A stretch of 38,352 nucleotides of DNA. It comes from Acidobacteriota bacterium. Lineage in GTDB: Bacteria > Acidobacteriota > Terriglobia > Terriglobales > Acidobacteriaceae. Where the stretch lies: assembly GCA_003225535.1 (NCBI GenBank), contig QIAL01000237.1:1-38352 (forward strand), read 5' to 3'. Made by a program: the position numbers and the translations under genes. The notes beneath the pieces are model-generated. The model was given only the letters and a program-made list of their open reading frames with translations, was not told the DNA's origin and searched no databases. Shown here piece after piece: positions 23,919-33,788 of the stretch; the stretch's first letter is position 1; every line of letters starts with the position of its first letter.

Positions 23919-25061
23919 ATGTGTCTGTTTTGCAGAACCCCGAGACCCCTGACTCAACAACAGCCCGACATTGCAGCAGCTGTTGAGCAAGCGGCCGATG
24001 GAGTCGATGTTCTGCAGGCTTCCATCAAGATCGGGACGGTCGCCCAAATCGTTACCGCCCTCATCGCGATAATTGGACTGCTCTATCTCTTGAAGTTGGT
24101 TCTCGTCACGATCCTCGCTTCAATCCTGCTGGCCTATATTCTCGAACCGGTCCTCGCGTTGCTCGTTCGTTGGCGCTTGCCGCGCTGGCTGGGAGCTGGG
24201 GTCGTGGTGACCTTGGCTGTTATGCTGGCGCTTGGCATTGTCTACTTTTCATATAACCGCGCTGTCGATTTCGCGAACGAATTGCCGGAATACACATCGA
24301 CGCTGCGCAGAACCGTGAGTAGTATCCGCTCAAGCGCCGACAAATTAGCGAATCAGGCCCGCTCGGTCGTCGACCCTCCAAAGGACCGCGAGAAGCCGCT
24401 GCCGGTGCGCATCGACCAACCGCAGGGCATCGTGCAAATGATCTCCGAAAACAGCGGCACGATTCTCGACATCTTGATGGCGGTTGGTTTCGTTCCCTTC
24501 CTTGTCTATTTCATGCTCGCCTCGAAAGAGCATGTCTACGCCAGCACGGTGCGACTGTTTCCCAAGGAGCATCGCTTAGTGGCGCACCGCACGGTGGGCA
24601 ACATCTCCAAAATGATTCGAAGTTTCCTTCTGGCCAATCTCGCTGTAGGCGTGGTGAGCGGGATAATCTCGGCGATCGTATTTTGGCGGTTGGGTATCCA
24701 GTACTTTTACTTCATCGGTGCTATCAGCGGGTTCGTAACCTTGATTCCTTATCTTGGAATGTTCCTCGCCGTGCTGCCGCCGCTCGCCGGCGGCGCCGGC
24801 ATCTTGCACCACGGCGGAATTATTACCGTGATTGTGACCGTCATCGGAATTCATGCCATCACCATCAATCTGATCTATCCGCGAGTCATCGGCGCCCGTC
24901 TCAAGCTCAACGCGCTGGCTGTCAGCTTATCGCTTCTGTTCTGGGCATGGATTTGGGGAGCTCCGGGCCTCATCCTCGCTATTCCGATCGTCGGAGCTTT
25001 GAAGATCATTTGCGACCACGTCGAGCCATTGCAGGGTTTTGGGTCCTGGCTGGGCGAGTAG
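23919..25061 (+). CDS. AI-2E family transporter (UPF0118/PerM-like)
   Basis: 380-residue inner-membrane protein with about eight helices: TALIAIIGLLYLLKLVLVTI, ILASILLAYILEPVLALLVR, GAGVVVTLAVMLALGIVYFS, ILMAVGFVPFLVYFMLAS and, in the second half, NLAVGVVSGIISAIVFWRLG, FIGAISGFVTLIPYLGMFLA, GGIITVIVTVIGIHAITINL and SLLFWAWIWGAPGLILAIPI. The IPYLG motif and the GAPG block are family hallmarks. Members transport autoinducer-2, Na+/H+ or other solutes; the substrate here is unknown. ATG 23919 has a perfect AGAGGAGG six bases upstream, better than the earlier open frame from 23790. A loop at residues 140-170 (NQARSVVDPPKDREK) is charged. It stands alone, with divergent and downstream genes of other function. 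Confidence 0.9.
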   Translation: MCLFCRTPRPLTQQQPDIAAAVEQAADGVDVLQASIKIGTVAQIVTALIAIIGLLYLLKLVLVTILASILLAYILEPVLALLVRWRLPRWLGAGVVVTLAVMLALGIVYFSYNRAVDFANELPEYTSTLRRTVSSIRSSADKLANQARSVVDPPKDREKPLPVRIDQPQGIVQMISENSGTILDILMAVGFVPFLVYFMLASKEHVYASTVRLFPKEHRLVAHRTVGNISKMIRSFLLANLAVGVVSGIISAIVFWRLGIQYFYFIGAISGFVTLIPYLGMFLAVLPPLAGGAGILHHGGIITVIVTVIGIHAITINLIYPRVIGARLKLNALAVSLSLLFWAWIWGAPGLILAIPIVGALKIICDHVEPLQGFGSWLGE

Positions 25062-25150
25062 CTTGCTTGTCAGGCACATAGCCTCCACTCATACAGTATT
25101 TAAGCAACTTTACCGCGGCGGGACTCATCTTCAACTTGACGTTTCTTGAC

Positions 25151-25180
25151 TTGGCAAGACGCGGCGCGCCGCTCTAGTCT
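25151..25180 (+). promoter_or_regulatory. Candidate promoter of the trehalose cluster
   Basis: TTGGCA (25151-25156), 18 bases, TAGTCT (25175-25180), 48 bases before the glgX start codon. Both boxes deviate from consensus. TTGACT at 25146-25151 would need an over-long spacer. Confidence 0.35.
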
Positions 25181-25228
25181 TCAAGTCACCCTACGAACAA
25201 GGGCGTCGCGAGCCCGGTCAAGGTAAGA

Positions 25229-27394
25229 ATGGTCATCCAGACAGAACCCATCGTGTGGCCCGGAAGGCCCTATCCTCTCGGGGCGAACTGGGACGGCGAA
25301 GGCGTAAACTTCGCCCTATTCTCCGAGCACGCAGAGGCAGTCGAGCTCTGCCTATTCGATCAGGCAGGCCGCCGCGAATTGCATCGCGTGCGGATCAAAG
25401 ATCAGACCGATCAAGTCTGGCATTGCTACTTGCCCGAGGCGCGGCCCGGACTCCTCTACGGATACCGCGTCCATGGTCCCTACGATCCGAACAAGGGACA
25501 CCGATTCAACCCGCACAAACTCCTTCTCGATGCCTACGCCAAGCAGATCGTCGGCGACCTGAAGTGGAGCGACTCTCATTTCGGTTACCGCATCGACAGC
25601 AAGAATGCCGATCTCTCCATGGATCGTCGCGACAGCGCTCCCGGCATGCTCAAGGCCATGGTCATCGATCCGGCGTTTACCTGGGGCACAGATCGAGCAC
25701 CGCACACTCCATGGCACAAGAGCGTCATCTACGAAATGCACGTCCGGGGCTTCACCATGCAACATCCCAAAGTTCCAGCATCATTGCGCGGAACCTATGC
25801 GGGACTGGGGACCGCTCCCGTGATTGACCATCTGCTCAAGCTCGGCGTCACTGCCGTCGAACTGATGCCCGTGCATTACTTCGTCGATGACCGACAGCTC
25901 ATTGAACGCGGCCTGCGCAATTATTGGGGGTACAACACGATCGGCTTCTTCGCCCCTATGTCGCGTTACCTCGCCACTAGTTCGATTAGTGAGTTCAAGA
26001 CGATGGTCAAGATCATGCACACGGCCGGCATCGAAGTTATCCTCGACGTCGTCTACAACCACACCGCCGAAGGCAATCAACTCGGCCCCACGCTGTCGTT
26101 CCGCGGCATCGACAATTCCGTTTATTACCGAACTCTCCCGGACAATCCCCGGTACTACATGGATTACACCGGCACCGGTAACACCCTCAACATGCGGCAC
26201 CCGCGCGTCCTGCAACTCATCATGGACAGCCTCCGCTACTGGGTGCTCGACATGCACGTCGACGGTTTCCGCTTCGACTTGGCCGCCACTCTGGCGCGCG
26301 AGTTGCACGAAGTTGACAAACTCGGCGCATTCCTCGACATCATCCACCAGGACCCGGTGTTGTCACAGGTCAAGCTGATCGCCGAGCCCTGGGACCTCGG
26401 TGAAGGCGGATATCAGGTGGGCAAGTTTCCTATCGGATGGGCCGAGTGGAACGACCGCTATCGCGATGCCGTCCGCTCCTACTGGAAAGGTGACGGCGGT
26501 CAGATCGGAGAACTCGCCTATCGCATCACCGGCTCCAGCGATCTCTACGCGCGTAGCGGTCGACGTCCTTATGCCAGCATTAATTTCGTGACCGCCCACG
26601 ATGGATTCACGCTGCAAGACCTCGTGAGTTACAACCAAAAGCACAACGAAGCCAACGGTGAAGACAATCGCGACGGTACCGACAATAACCGAAGTTGGAA
26701 CTGCGGCGCGGAGGGGCCAACAGATGATCCAGCCGTCAACGCTCTTCGTGCGCGCCAGAAGCGAAACTTCCTCGCAACCCTCCTCTTATCCCAGGGAGTC
26801 CCCATGCTCCTCGCCGGCGATGAGTTCGGCCGCACACAGCAGGGGAACAACAACGCCTACTGTCAGGACAACGAAATCAGCTGGGTGAATTGGGAGCAGC
26901 TCGGCAGCGAAAAAGAACTGGTGGCTTTCGTTAGGAGACTTATTGCGCTCCGCCAGAACCATCCAGTCTTCCGCCGACGGAATTTCTTCCAGGGACGTTC
27001 CATCAAAGGCGCGGGGATCAAGGACATTCTCTGGCTCCGGCCCGACGGTCGGGAGATGCCCGATGAGGAATGGAACCAGGAGCACGCCCGAACTCTTGGT
27101 CTTTTTCTCTCTGGTTCGGCGGTGGATGAAATCGATGAACGCGGCCAACTCATCACCGATGAGAATTTTGTGTTCCTCATGAACGCTCATCATGAAGAGG
27201 TTCCGTTCACCCTCCCAACAGCCGCTTCTGGAATGATGTGGAACTGTCTCGTTGACACCTCTTTTGAGTACGCTCGCAGTCCCGGCACCGTTCACGAGCC
27301 CATGACCATGTACCCTCTGCAGCTCCGCTCACTAGCCCTTCTGGTCGAGCGCCAGCGCGAGCAAGTTCGGCAGGATCGCCGCAATGGAGCGTAA
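25229..27394 (+). CDS. glgX: Glycogen debranching enzyme GlgX/TreX (GH13_11)
   Basis: Hydrolyses alpha-1,6 branches of glycogen or maltodextrin and feeds linear chains to TreY. 721 residues: an N-terminal CBM48-like domain (about 12-110, [37 protein letters not shown]) and a GH13 barrel. The nucleophile is D350 ([12 protein letters not shown]), the acid/base E386 ([10 protein letters not shown]) and the transition-state Asp D458 (VTAHDGFTL). The debranching-specific block [20 protein letters not shown] follows. Length is usual for GlgX (650-750). ATG 25229 has AAGG upstream. It is the first gene of treX-treZ-treY and overlaps treZ, so it acts in trehalose synthesis. The name treX would be equally right. 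Confidence 0.95.
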   Translation: MVIQTEPIVWPGRPYPLGANWDGEGVNFALFSEHAEAVELCLFDQAGRRELHRVRIKDQTDQVWHCYLPEARPGLLYGYRVHGPYDPNKGHRFNPHKLLLDAYAKQIVGDLKWSDSHFGYRIDSKNADLSMDRRDSAPGMLKAMVIDPAFTWGTDRAPHTPWHKSVIYEMHVRGFTMQHPKVPASLRGTYAGLGTAPVIDHLLKLGVTAVELMPVHYFVDDRQLIERGLRNYWGYNTIGFFAPMSRYLATSSISEFKTMVKIMHTAGIEVILDVVYNHTAEGNQLGPTLSFRGIDNSVYYRTLPDNPRYYMDYTGTGNTLNMRHPRVLQLIMDSLRYWVLDMHVDGFRFDLAATLARELHEVDKLGAFLDIIHQDPVLSQVKLIAEPWDLGEGGYQVGKFPIGWAEWNDRYRDAVRSYWKGDGGQIGELAYRITGSSDLYARSGRRPYASINFVTAHDGFTLQDLVSYNQKHNEANGEDNRDGTDNNRSWNCGAEGPTDDPAVNALRARQKRNFLATLLLSQGVPMLLAGDEFGRTQQGNNNAYCQDNEISWVNWEQLGSEKELVAFVRRLIALRQNHPVFRRRNFFQGRSIKGAGIKDILWLRPDGREMPDEEWNQEHARTLGLFLSGSAVDEIDERGQLITDENFVFLMNAHHEEVPFTLPTAASGMMWNCLVDTSFEYARSPGTVHEPMTMYPLQLRSLALLVERQREQVRQDRRNGA

Positions 27395-29216
27395 GCACGC
27401 GATGCCCTTCGGGGCCGAGGTCCTCGCCAACGGCAATGTTCGTTTCCGTTTGTGGGCTCCTGCCGCAAAGGGGGTAACTCTATGCCTCGAAAATGGCCGT
27501 GGAGCTTACCCTCTGCTCCCTCTGGAAAACGGATGGTTTGAACGGATCTCTTCCGAGGCAACCGCTGGCTCACTCTATCGCTTTCAAATTGACGACAAAA
27601 TGGAGGTGCCCGATCCCGCATCAAGATTTCAGCCGCAGGATGTTCATGGGCCCAGCGAAGTGGTGGACCCAACGGCGTTTCAGTGGCGCGACGACAGCTG
27701 GCGAGGACGACCCTGGGAAGAAGCTGTCATCTACGAACTGCACATTGGAGCGTTTACAGCCGAGGGAACATTTCGCGGAGTCGAGCAGAAGCTCGACTAT
27801 CTCCGTGATCTAGGCGTCACCGCTGTGGAACTTATGCCCGTCGCGGATTTTTCTGGCACACGGAATTGGGGATACGACGGTGTCTTACTTTTCGCGCCCG
27901 ACAGTTCTTATGGCCGTCCCGAAGACCTCAAGCAACTCGTGCAGGCTGCCCATGCTAAGGGGCTGATGATGTTTCTCGACGTCGTGTATAACCACTTCGG
28001 TCCCGAAGGAAATTACCTGCACACATACGCGCCGCAGTTCTTCACCAACCGTCACCACACGCCTTGGGGCGACGCGATCAACTTTGACGGACCGGAAAGC
28101 CGCGTCGTGCGCGATTTCTTCATCCACAATGCGCTCTACTGGCTCGAAGAATATAACTTCGATGGCCTCCGTCTCGACGCCGTGCATGCGATCGTCGATG
28201 AGTCGAGTCCGGATATCCTCACCGAATTGGCACAAACGGTGCGGGAGCGTTTCGGTGCGGAAAAATTCATCCACCTCATCGTTGAGAATGGCGACAACAC
28301 TGCGCGCTACTTAAGTCGCGACCAGGCAGGCGCCATCCGATTGTACGACGCGCAGTGGAACGACGATATCCACCACTGCCTTCATGTACTGCTGACCGGT
28401 GAGACCGACGGGTATTACGCCGACTATGCTCCCGATCCAATGCGGTATCTTTGCCGCTGTCTGCGAGAGGGCTTCGCCTACCAGGGCGACTACTCTGAGT
28501 ACCATGGCGAAAATCGTGGTGAACCCAGTGCCGACTTGCCTCCGTCTGCCTTCATTTCTTTCTTGCAGAATCACGATCAGATTGGAAATCGTGCCTTCGG
28601 CGAAAGGATCACCCAACTTGCCGATCCGCACGCCCTCAAGGCGGTCCTAGAGATTTTCCTCCTCGCACCACCTCCTCCATTGATATTCATGGGCGAGGAA
28701 TTTGCCGCTTCCTCACCGTTCCTTTTTTTCTGTGATTTCCACGGCGACTTGGCCGCTGCCGTCACAAACGGAAGAAGAAACGAGTTCGCCCGATTCGCCA
28801 AGTTCAATTCCGCCGAGGTGCGCGAGTCTATCCCTGACCCCAATGCGGAGAGCAGCTACCTGCAATCGAAGTTGATCTGGGATAACTTGCGCGATTGGGT
28901 CCACTCCGAGTGGCTCAATCTGTACCGAAAACTACTCGCAATCCGACAAAGCACAGTCGTCCATCATCTTGGGAAATCTCGTGTAACCAAGTGTGAGGTC
29001 TCTCAAGACAGGGAGCACAAGATCTCAGTCGATTGGGTTTTTGAGGACGGAGCACGCCTGGAACTCTGCGCCAACCTCAGCAATGAAAACGTCTCGATCT
29101 CACTCGAGCATCCAACTCTACCCTTTTACGCCAGCACCCCAGAAGCCTCCACAGCGTTCGAGCACGGTTCACTGCCGCCCTGGTCGGTCGTCTGGTGTGT
29201 GCACGAACAGAAATAA
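27384..29216 (+). CDS. treZ: Maltooligosyltrehalose trehalohydrolase TreZ (GH13_10)
   Basis: Releases trehalose from maltooligosyltrehalose made by TreY. 610 residues: an N-terminal beta-sandwich (about 7-100, [20 protein letters not shown]), a GH13 barrel with [40 protein letters not shown] and [17 protein letters not shown], nucleophile D265 ([10 protein letters not shown]), acid/base E301 (LIVENGDNT) and D398 ([10 protein letters not shown]), then a C-terminal all-beta domain from about 520. The ATG at 27384 lies inside the last codons of glgX (11-base overlap). A second ATG at 27402 ([12 protein letters not shown]) would avoid the overlap and cannot be excluded. Translational coupling is likely. 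Confidence 0.94.
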   Translation: MERKHAMPFGAEVLANGNVRFRLWAPAAKGVTLCLENGRGAYPLLPLENGWFERISSEATAGSLYRFQIDDKMEVPDPASRFQPQDVHGPSEVVDPTAFQWRDDSWRGRPWEEAVIYELHIGAFTAEGTFRGVEQKLDYLRDLGVTAVELMPVADFSGTRNWGYDGVLLFAPDSSYGRPEDLKQLVQAAHAKGLMMFLDVVYNHFGPEGNYLHTYAPQFFTNRHHTPWGDAINFDGPESRVVRDFFIHNALYWLEEYNFDGLRLDAVHAIVDESSPDILTELAQTVRERFGAEKFIHLIVENGDNTARYLSRDQAGAIRLYDAQWNDDIHHCLHVLLTGETDGYYADYAPDPMRYLCRCLREGFAYQGDYSEYHGENRGEPSADLPPSAFISFLQNHDQIGNRAFGERITQLADPHALKAVLEIFLLAPPPPLIFMGEEFAASSPFLFFCDFHGDLAAAVTNGRRNEFARFAKFNSAEVRESIPDPNAESSYLQSKLIWDNLRDWVHSEWLNLYRKLLAIRQSTVVHHLGKSRVTKCEVSQDREHKISVDWVFEDGARLELCANLSNENVSISLEHPTLPFYASTPEASTAFEHGSLPPWSVVWCVHEQK

Positions 29217-29345
29217 TCGCTCTTTCCATCAGGTATTCTCCTCGAATCACTGCACAGAATCCTGTATGGAGCTTTCCCCCTGCCGCATATAATGTGAGCT
29301 TGAATTTTTGTTCCTCCGCGTACCTGCGAAAGATATCCCCAGAAA
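29217..29345. other. treZ-treY spacer with a TATAAT box
   Basis: A perfect TATAAT at 29288-29293 lies 52 bases before the treY start. No matching -35 box was found at 16-18 bases (the region reads TATGGA), so an internal promoter for treY is only suggested. The spacer is unusually long for this cluster, whose other genes overlap. Confidence 0.35.
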
Positions 29346-32258
29346 ATGAAGCGGCTCGATCAAATTCCGACGGCGACCTACCGCCTGCAGCTCAATCCTC
29401 ATTTCACCTTTCGTGACGCCGCGGCAGTCGTTCCTTATCTCAGCGAACTTGGGATCAGCCACTTTTATGCCTCGCCCTACCGGCGCGCCAGGCCAGGAAG
29501 CATGCACGGGTACGACATCATCGACCACAGCTCAATCAATCCCGAGCTGGGCACCCCGGACGACTACGAAGGCTTCGTCTCGGAGTTACATCGTCACGGC
29601 ATGCGCCAGATTCTCGACATCGTTCCCAACCACATGGGAGTTATGGGCAGCGACAACGCCTGGTGGCTCGACGTTCTCGAAAATGGCGAGGCTTCTGACT
29701 TTGCCGACTTCTTCGACATCGATTGGGACCCGATCAAAGATGAACTCAAGGGCAAGGTTCTGATTCCCGTCCTTGCTGAACAATATGGGAACGTCCTCGA
29801 GAAGGGCGAACTCAAACTGACCTTTGACTCCGAGCGGGGAGAGTTCAGCATCTTCTATTTTCAACATCGCTTTCCGGTCGATCCCAAAGAGTACCCGCGC
29901 ATCTTGAGTTTCCGGATCGAACCCCTCCGGGAAAAACTCGGGCCAACTCATGAAGACTTCCTCGAACTGCAAAGCATCATCACCGCGATCGGACATTTAC
30001 CGGACCGCCATGGCACCGCCCCCGAGCAGAAGGTCGAGCGCAACCGTGAAAAGGAAGTGCAGAAGCGCCGTTTGGCCGCTCTGTGCGCGCGATCTCACGA
30101 CATACAGGAATTCATCGCTGAGAACGTAACAACAATTAACGGCACTCCCGATGATCCCCGTAGTTTCGACGCTTTGCATGAACTCATCAAGACCCAGCCG
30201 TATCGCTTCGCCCAGTGGCGCGTTGCCGCCGATGACATCAATTACCGTCGCTTCTTCGATATCAACGATCTCGCTGCGCTTCGCCCCGAGAACGAAAAGG
30301 TCTTCAACGAGACGCACAAGCTGATCCTGGACCTTGTCGCTCAAGGGAAACTCGACGGACTTCGCGTCGACCATCCTGACGGCCTCTACGACCCGGCCGG
30401 TTATTTCGAACAATTGAGCGGTCGCTTGCGGACAGAACTGGAACCCCAAGACCGCGAGGCATATCTGATCGCGGAAAAAATTCTCACCGGCAACGAGCGC
30501 CTACCAAAACAATGGCCCATTGATGGCACAACCGGCTACGAATTTGCCAACCTGGTCAATGGACTCTTCGTGGACCGTTCAGCCGGTGACAAATTGGAGC
30601 GTATCTATCGATCCTTCACCGGCATCTCGTCAAAATTTGCGGACGTCGTCTATCTATGTAAAAGGCACATCCTCAAAGTAGTGCTCGCCAGCGAATTGAA
30701 TGTTCTCGCCAATCTTCTCAGCCGCATCGCGCTTGCCAGCCGCTACACTTGCGATTTCACCCTCAACAGTCTTCGTAGCGCGCTAGGCGAAATCATCGCC
30801 AGTTTCCCCGTCTATCGCACCTACGTGAATGGTCCCGAGGTTTCTGATGAGGACCGGCGCTACGCCGAAAAAGCGGTCGTTGCCGCAAAGAAGAGAAGCA
30901 GCGCTGCCGACCTGAGCGTCTTCGATTTTGTGCAGCGCATCTTGCTGATCGACGTGTACGGCAGCGATGCTGGTTGGTACAAGCAGGCGGTACTCCGTTT
31001 TTCCATGAAATTCCAGCAGGTCACGGCCGCAGTGATGGCGAAGGGACTGGAGGACACCGCGTTCTACCGCTACAACCGCCTGGTCTCTCTGAACGAAGTC
31101 GGAGGAAATCCCAGTCGCTTCGGCACTACAGTTGAGGAGTTTCATCACGCGAACCAGCAGCGACTGTCCTGTTGGCCTGACTCGATGCTGGCTTCCTCGA
31201 CGCACGATTCCAAACGTTCCGAGGATGTGCGAGCACGGATTAACGTGCTCTCTGAGATGCCCCTTGTCTGGCTCCTTCATCTTCGCCGATGGCGCGACTG
31301 GAACCGCGCCAAGAAGCCCCAGATCGATGGGCAACCTGCGCCCACTCGAAACGACGAGTACCTTCTGTATCAGACCCTCATCGGAACCTGGCCCTCCCAG
31401 CTCCTCGACGATGCCGACTGGAAGACATACACAGAACGTATCGAGCAGTACACGCTCAAAGCGGCGCGCGAAGCCAAAGAACATACTAGCTGGGCCAATA
31501 CCAATTCAGAATACGAAAGTGCCCTCGTCGATTTCACTCGTGCGATTCTCGATCGTTCCGCTCACAACCGTTTCCTGGCGGACTTCGAGGAATTCGCCCA
31601 CCGCATTGCCCGCATTGGCGCCTTCAACAGCTTTTCGCAAACTCTTCTCAAACTGACATCTCCCGGAGTACCCGATATCTACCAGGGAAACGAATTGCTG
31701 GAACTTAACCTGGTTGATCCTGACAATCGGCGACCCGTCGACTACGATCGGCGGAGAGAGTTGCTCGCAACGCTGAAGGGAGAAACGGCCTCAAACCACG
31801 AGTTGCCAACCCGGGTTCGAGAATTGATTTCGGCACCTGACAGCAATGCCGCAAAACAATACCTTACGTGGAAGACCCTCACGTTCCGCCGCCAACAGCC
31901 CGACCTGTTCCATCGCAGCAGCTACATCCCGTTGCTTGCAGCGGGGGAGAAATCCGAACACGTGGTCGCCTTTGCTCGACAGCATGAAGGACGCTCGATC
32001 ATTGTTGCAGTACCGAGGCTCTGCGGCGGGTTGATGGGCGAGACTCACTACTCAGTGTGTGAAGAGGCGATTTGGCGAGACACCACTCTCGAAATCCCCA
32101 GCGATGGGGAGGCCTGTTATCACAATCTTTTTACTGGCGAATGTTTGCCGCTCAAACCGGGTGTAGCGCCCCGGATTCCTCTGTCTGACTTGTTTCGCAA
32201 TTTCCCTGTCGCGATCCTGATCAGCGAGCCGCAACCTTCAACTCAAAGCTGCGCTTAA
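29346..32258 (+). CDS. treY: Maltooligosyltrehalose synthase TreY (GH13_26)
   Basis: Turns the reducing-end alpha-1,4 link of maltooligosaccharides into an alpha,alpha-1,1 link, making maltooligosyltrehalose for TreZ. 970 residues with classical landmarks: ATYRLQLNPHFTFRDAAAVV, FYASPYRRARPGSMHGYDII, DIVPNHMGVMG, nucleophile D342 (LRVDHPDGLYDP), acid/base E377 (LIAEKILTGNERLP), D621 (SSTHDSKRSEDVRARI) and GVPDIYQGNELLELNLVDPD. Length is at the upper end for the family (700-950). It follows treZ by 129 bases. The ATG at 29346 begins MKRLDQIPTATYRLQL, which fits the conserved start; the ribosome site is weak. Confidence 0.95.
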   Translation: MKRLDQIPTATYRLQLNPHFTFRDAAAVVPYLSELGISHFYASPYRRARPGSMHGYDIIDHSSINPELGTPDDYEGFVSELHRHGMRQILDIVPNHMGVMGSDNAWWLDVLENGEASDFADFFDIDWDPIKDELKGKVLIPVLAEQYGNVLEKGELKLTFDSERGEFSIFYFQHRFPVDPKEYPRILSFRIEPLREKLGPTHEDFLELQSIITAIGHLPDRHGTAPEQKVERNREKEVQKRRLAALCARSHDIQEFIAENVTTINGTPDDPRSFDALHELIKTQPYRFAQWRVAADDINYRRFFDINDLAALRPENEKVFNETHKLILDLVAQGKLDGLRVDHPDGLYDPAGYFEQLSGRLRTELEPQDREAYLIAEKILTGNERLPKQWPIDGTTGYEFANLVNGLFVDRSAGDKLERIYRSFTGISSKFADVVYLCKRHILKVVLASELNVLANLLSRIALASRYTCDFTLNSLRSALGEIIASFPVYRTYVNGPEVSDEDRRYAEKAVVAAKKRSSAADLSVFDFVQRILLIDVYGSDAGWYKQAVLRFSMKFQQVTAAVMAKGLEDTAFYRYNRLVSLNEVGGNPSRFGTTVEEFHHANQQRLSCWPDSMLASSTHDSKRSEDVRARINVLSEMPLVWLLHLRRWRDWNRAKKPQIDGQPAPTRNDEYLLYQTLIGTWPSQLLDDADWKTYTERIEQYTLKAAREAKEHTSWANTNSEYESALVDFTRAILDRSAHNRFLADFEEFAHRIARIGAFNSFSQTLLKLTSPGVPDIYQGNELLELNLVDPDNRRPVDYDRRRELLATLKGETASNHELPTRVRELISAPDSNAAKQYLTWKTLTFRRQQPDLFHRSSYIPLLAAGEKSEHVVAFARQHEGRSIIVAVPRLCGGLMGETHYSVCEEAIWRDTTLEIPSDGEACYHNLFTGECLPLKPGVAPRIPLSDLFRNFPVAILISEPQPSTQSCA

Positions 32259-32260
32259 TA

Positions 32261-32298
32261 AGAAGAAGAGCAGCCCCGCAGAAGAAGAGCACCCCCGC
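32261..32298 (+). repeat. Two 19-bp tandem repeats after treY
   Basis: AGAAGAAGAGCAGCCCCGC is followed directly by a second copy with a single change (G to C at position 13). It begins two bases after the treY stop codon. No hairpin or T-tract is present. Confidence 0.8.
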
Positions 32299-32352
32299 AA
32301 CATACGATCCTACTCATCAGGCCCAGAGAAACACGCGTGAGGCTCACTTTAA

Positions 32353-32372
32353 ACTGTCCAGCAATGGACAGT
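32353..32372. promoter_or_regulatory. 20-bp palindrome, possible enhancer-binding site
   Basis: ACTGTCCA-GCAA-TGGACAGT: perfect 8-bp arms with a 4-base centre. Its TGTCC/GGACA half-sites resemble binding sites of NtrC-type sigma-54 activators, and its centre lies 102 bases before the -24 element of the candidate sigma-54 promoter. As RNA it could form a GNRA (GCAA) tetraloop hairpin, but no T-tract follows, so a terminator for treY is less likely. Confidence 0.5.
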
Positions 32373-32463
32373 CCAATCTCCCAGCGAACATTCCAAGCCC
32401 GCGGGAGACACAACAACGTCATCGTATCGCCTTTGCTTTCAAAGATTTGACTGAAGCGCGTGT

Positions 32464-32478
32464 TGGCCATGAAGTTGC
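32464..32478 (+). promoter_or_regulatory. Candidate sigma-54 (-24/-12) promoter of the export operon
   Basis: TGGC at 32464-32467 and TTGC at 32475-32478 give the GG-N10-GC core of RpoN promoters, with eight of the conserved core bases present. The predicted transcription start (about 32490) is almost at the ATG at 32493, so the mRNA would be nearly leaderless. Confidence 0.45.
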
Positions 32479-32492
32479 CACACCTGATGGTG

Positions 32493-33755
32493 ATGGATAT
32501 CGCCCGCCCAGAATTTAAGGAACGTAAACGCCGGCGCCAGATTGCCACGGCGGCCGTGGTCGTTGTGGTGGTGGCTGCCCTTACCGTCGTCGTGTACCGT
32601 CTGCGTCCGGCTGCGCCCACTGTCGAGCGCGGCACAGTGTGGACCGACTCCGTGAAACGCGGCTCGATGTTGCGCCAGGTGCGCGGCATTGGATCCCTGG
32701 TACCCTCGCAGGAATCCGTCTTGCAGATTCCGGCTGAGACCGAAGCCACCATTATTCGCATCCTCATGCTCCCGGGATCACTGGTAAAGGCCGACAGCGT
32801 ACTCGTCGAAATGAGCGATCCTCAGGTGGAACAGGCCGCGGTCGACGCTCATCTTCAATGGAAGGCTGCCGAGGCCGAGTATCAGGGCCAGCGGATGAAG
32901 CTGGAAAGCGACCTGATGAACCAGAAGGCTGGGGCCGCCACGGTGAAAGCCGACTACAACACGACGCAGTTGCAGTCGCAAACTGACAAGGCTCTCTACG
33001 ATCTCGGCGTGATTTCAGGATTGGCGTATAAGGCTTCGAAGAGCAAAGCAGACGAACTCACCATCCGCAATGGGCTCGAAGATCAACGGTTGGAGAGCAC
33101 GCAGAAAGCGATCGACGCGCAACTCGCGCAAATGCAGGCCAAAGTTGACCAGATGCGGGTCTTGGCGGAGCTGAAGCAAAAGCAGCTCGACGCGCTGAAG
33201 GTCCGCGCCAAGATCGAAGGGGTGCTCGTCGAACTCCCGTTGCACGTTGGGCAACACGTCACCCCCGGAACGATGCTGGCCAAGGTTGTGCAGCCCAATC
33301 ACTTAATGGCGGAACTGAAAGTGGCCGAGACCCAGGCGCGGGATGTGCAGATCGGCGAACCGGCATCGGTTGATACGCACAATGGAGTTATCGCCGGCTC
33401 GGTGATGCGCGTCGATCCCGGAGTGCAAAACGGAACGGTGACCGTCGACGTCAAACTGGTAGGCGAATTACCGAAAGGCGCCCGCCCCGACCTGAGCGTT
33501 GACGGCACTATCGATCTCGAGCGTCTGGACAATGTGCTTTATGTGGGGCGTCCGGCATTCGGGCAGGAAAACAGCACGATCAGCCTCTTCCGGCTTGACG
33601 GCGATGGACGTGACGCAACGCGCGTTCCGGTGAAAGTGGGGCGTGCTTCGGTGAATTCGATTCAAGTTATCGAGGGCTTGCACGAAGGCGACACGGTCGT
33701 GCTTTCCGACATGTCGCGATGGGACAACACGGATCGCATCCGGCTTCAGGATTAA
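32493..33755 (+). CDS. HlyD/MacA-like periplasmic adaptor of a MacB-type export system
   Basis: Adaptor that links the inner-membrane permease to an outer-membrane channel. About 420 residues: a short charged cytoplasmic tail (MDIARPEFKERKRRRQ), one transmembrane helix (IATAAVVVVVVAALTVVVY), then a lipoyl/barrel-sandwich part, a coiled-coil hairpin at about 80-210 (LQWKAAEAEYQGQRMKLESD, STQKAIDAQLAQMQAKVDQM), the second lipoyl half (LDALKVRAKIEGVLVELPLH, VGQHVTPGTMLAKVV) and a beta-barrel/membrane-proximal end. ATG 32493 is preferred over the GTG at 32460 because homologues begin MDIxRPE. It is the first gene of an operon with the ATPase and permease. Substrate is unknown. Confidence 0.88.
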   Translation: MDIARPEFKERKRRRQIATAAVVVVVVAALTVVVYRLRPAAPTVERGTVWTDSVKRGSMLRQVRGIGSLVPSQESVLQIPAETEATIIRILMLPGSLVKADSVLVEMSDPQVEQAAVDAHLQWKAAEAEYQGQRMKLESDLMNQKAGAATVKADYNTTQLQSQTDKALYDLGVISGLAYKASKSKADELTIRNGLEDQRLESTQKAIDAQLAQMQAKVDQMRVLAELKQKQLDALKVRAKIEGVLVELPLHVGQHVTPGTMLAKVVQPNHLMAELKVAETQARDVQIGEPASVDTHNGVIAGSVMRVDPGVQNGTVTVDVKLVGELPKGARPDLSVDGTIDLERLDNVLYVGRPAFGQENSTISLFRLDGDGRDATRVPVKVGRASVNSIQVIEGLHEGDTVVLSDMSRWDNTDRIRLQD

Positions 33756-33788
33756 GAACAAAAACTCAGAAATCGAGGCGAATCTTTC

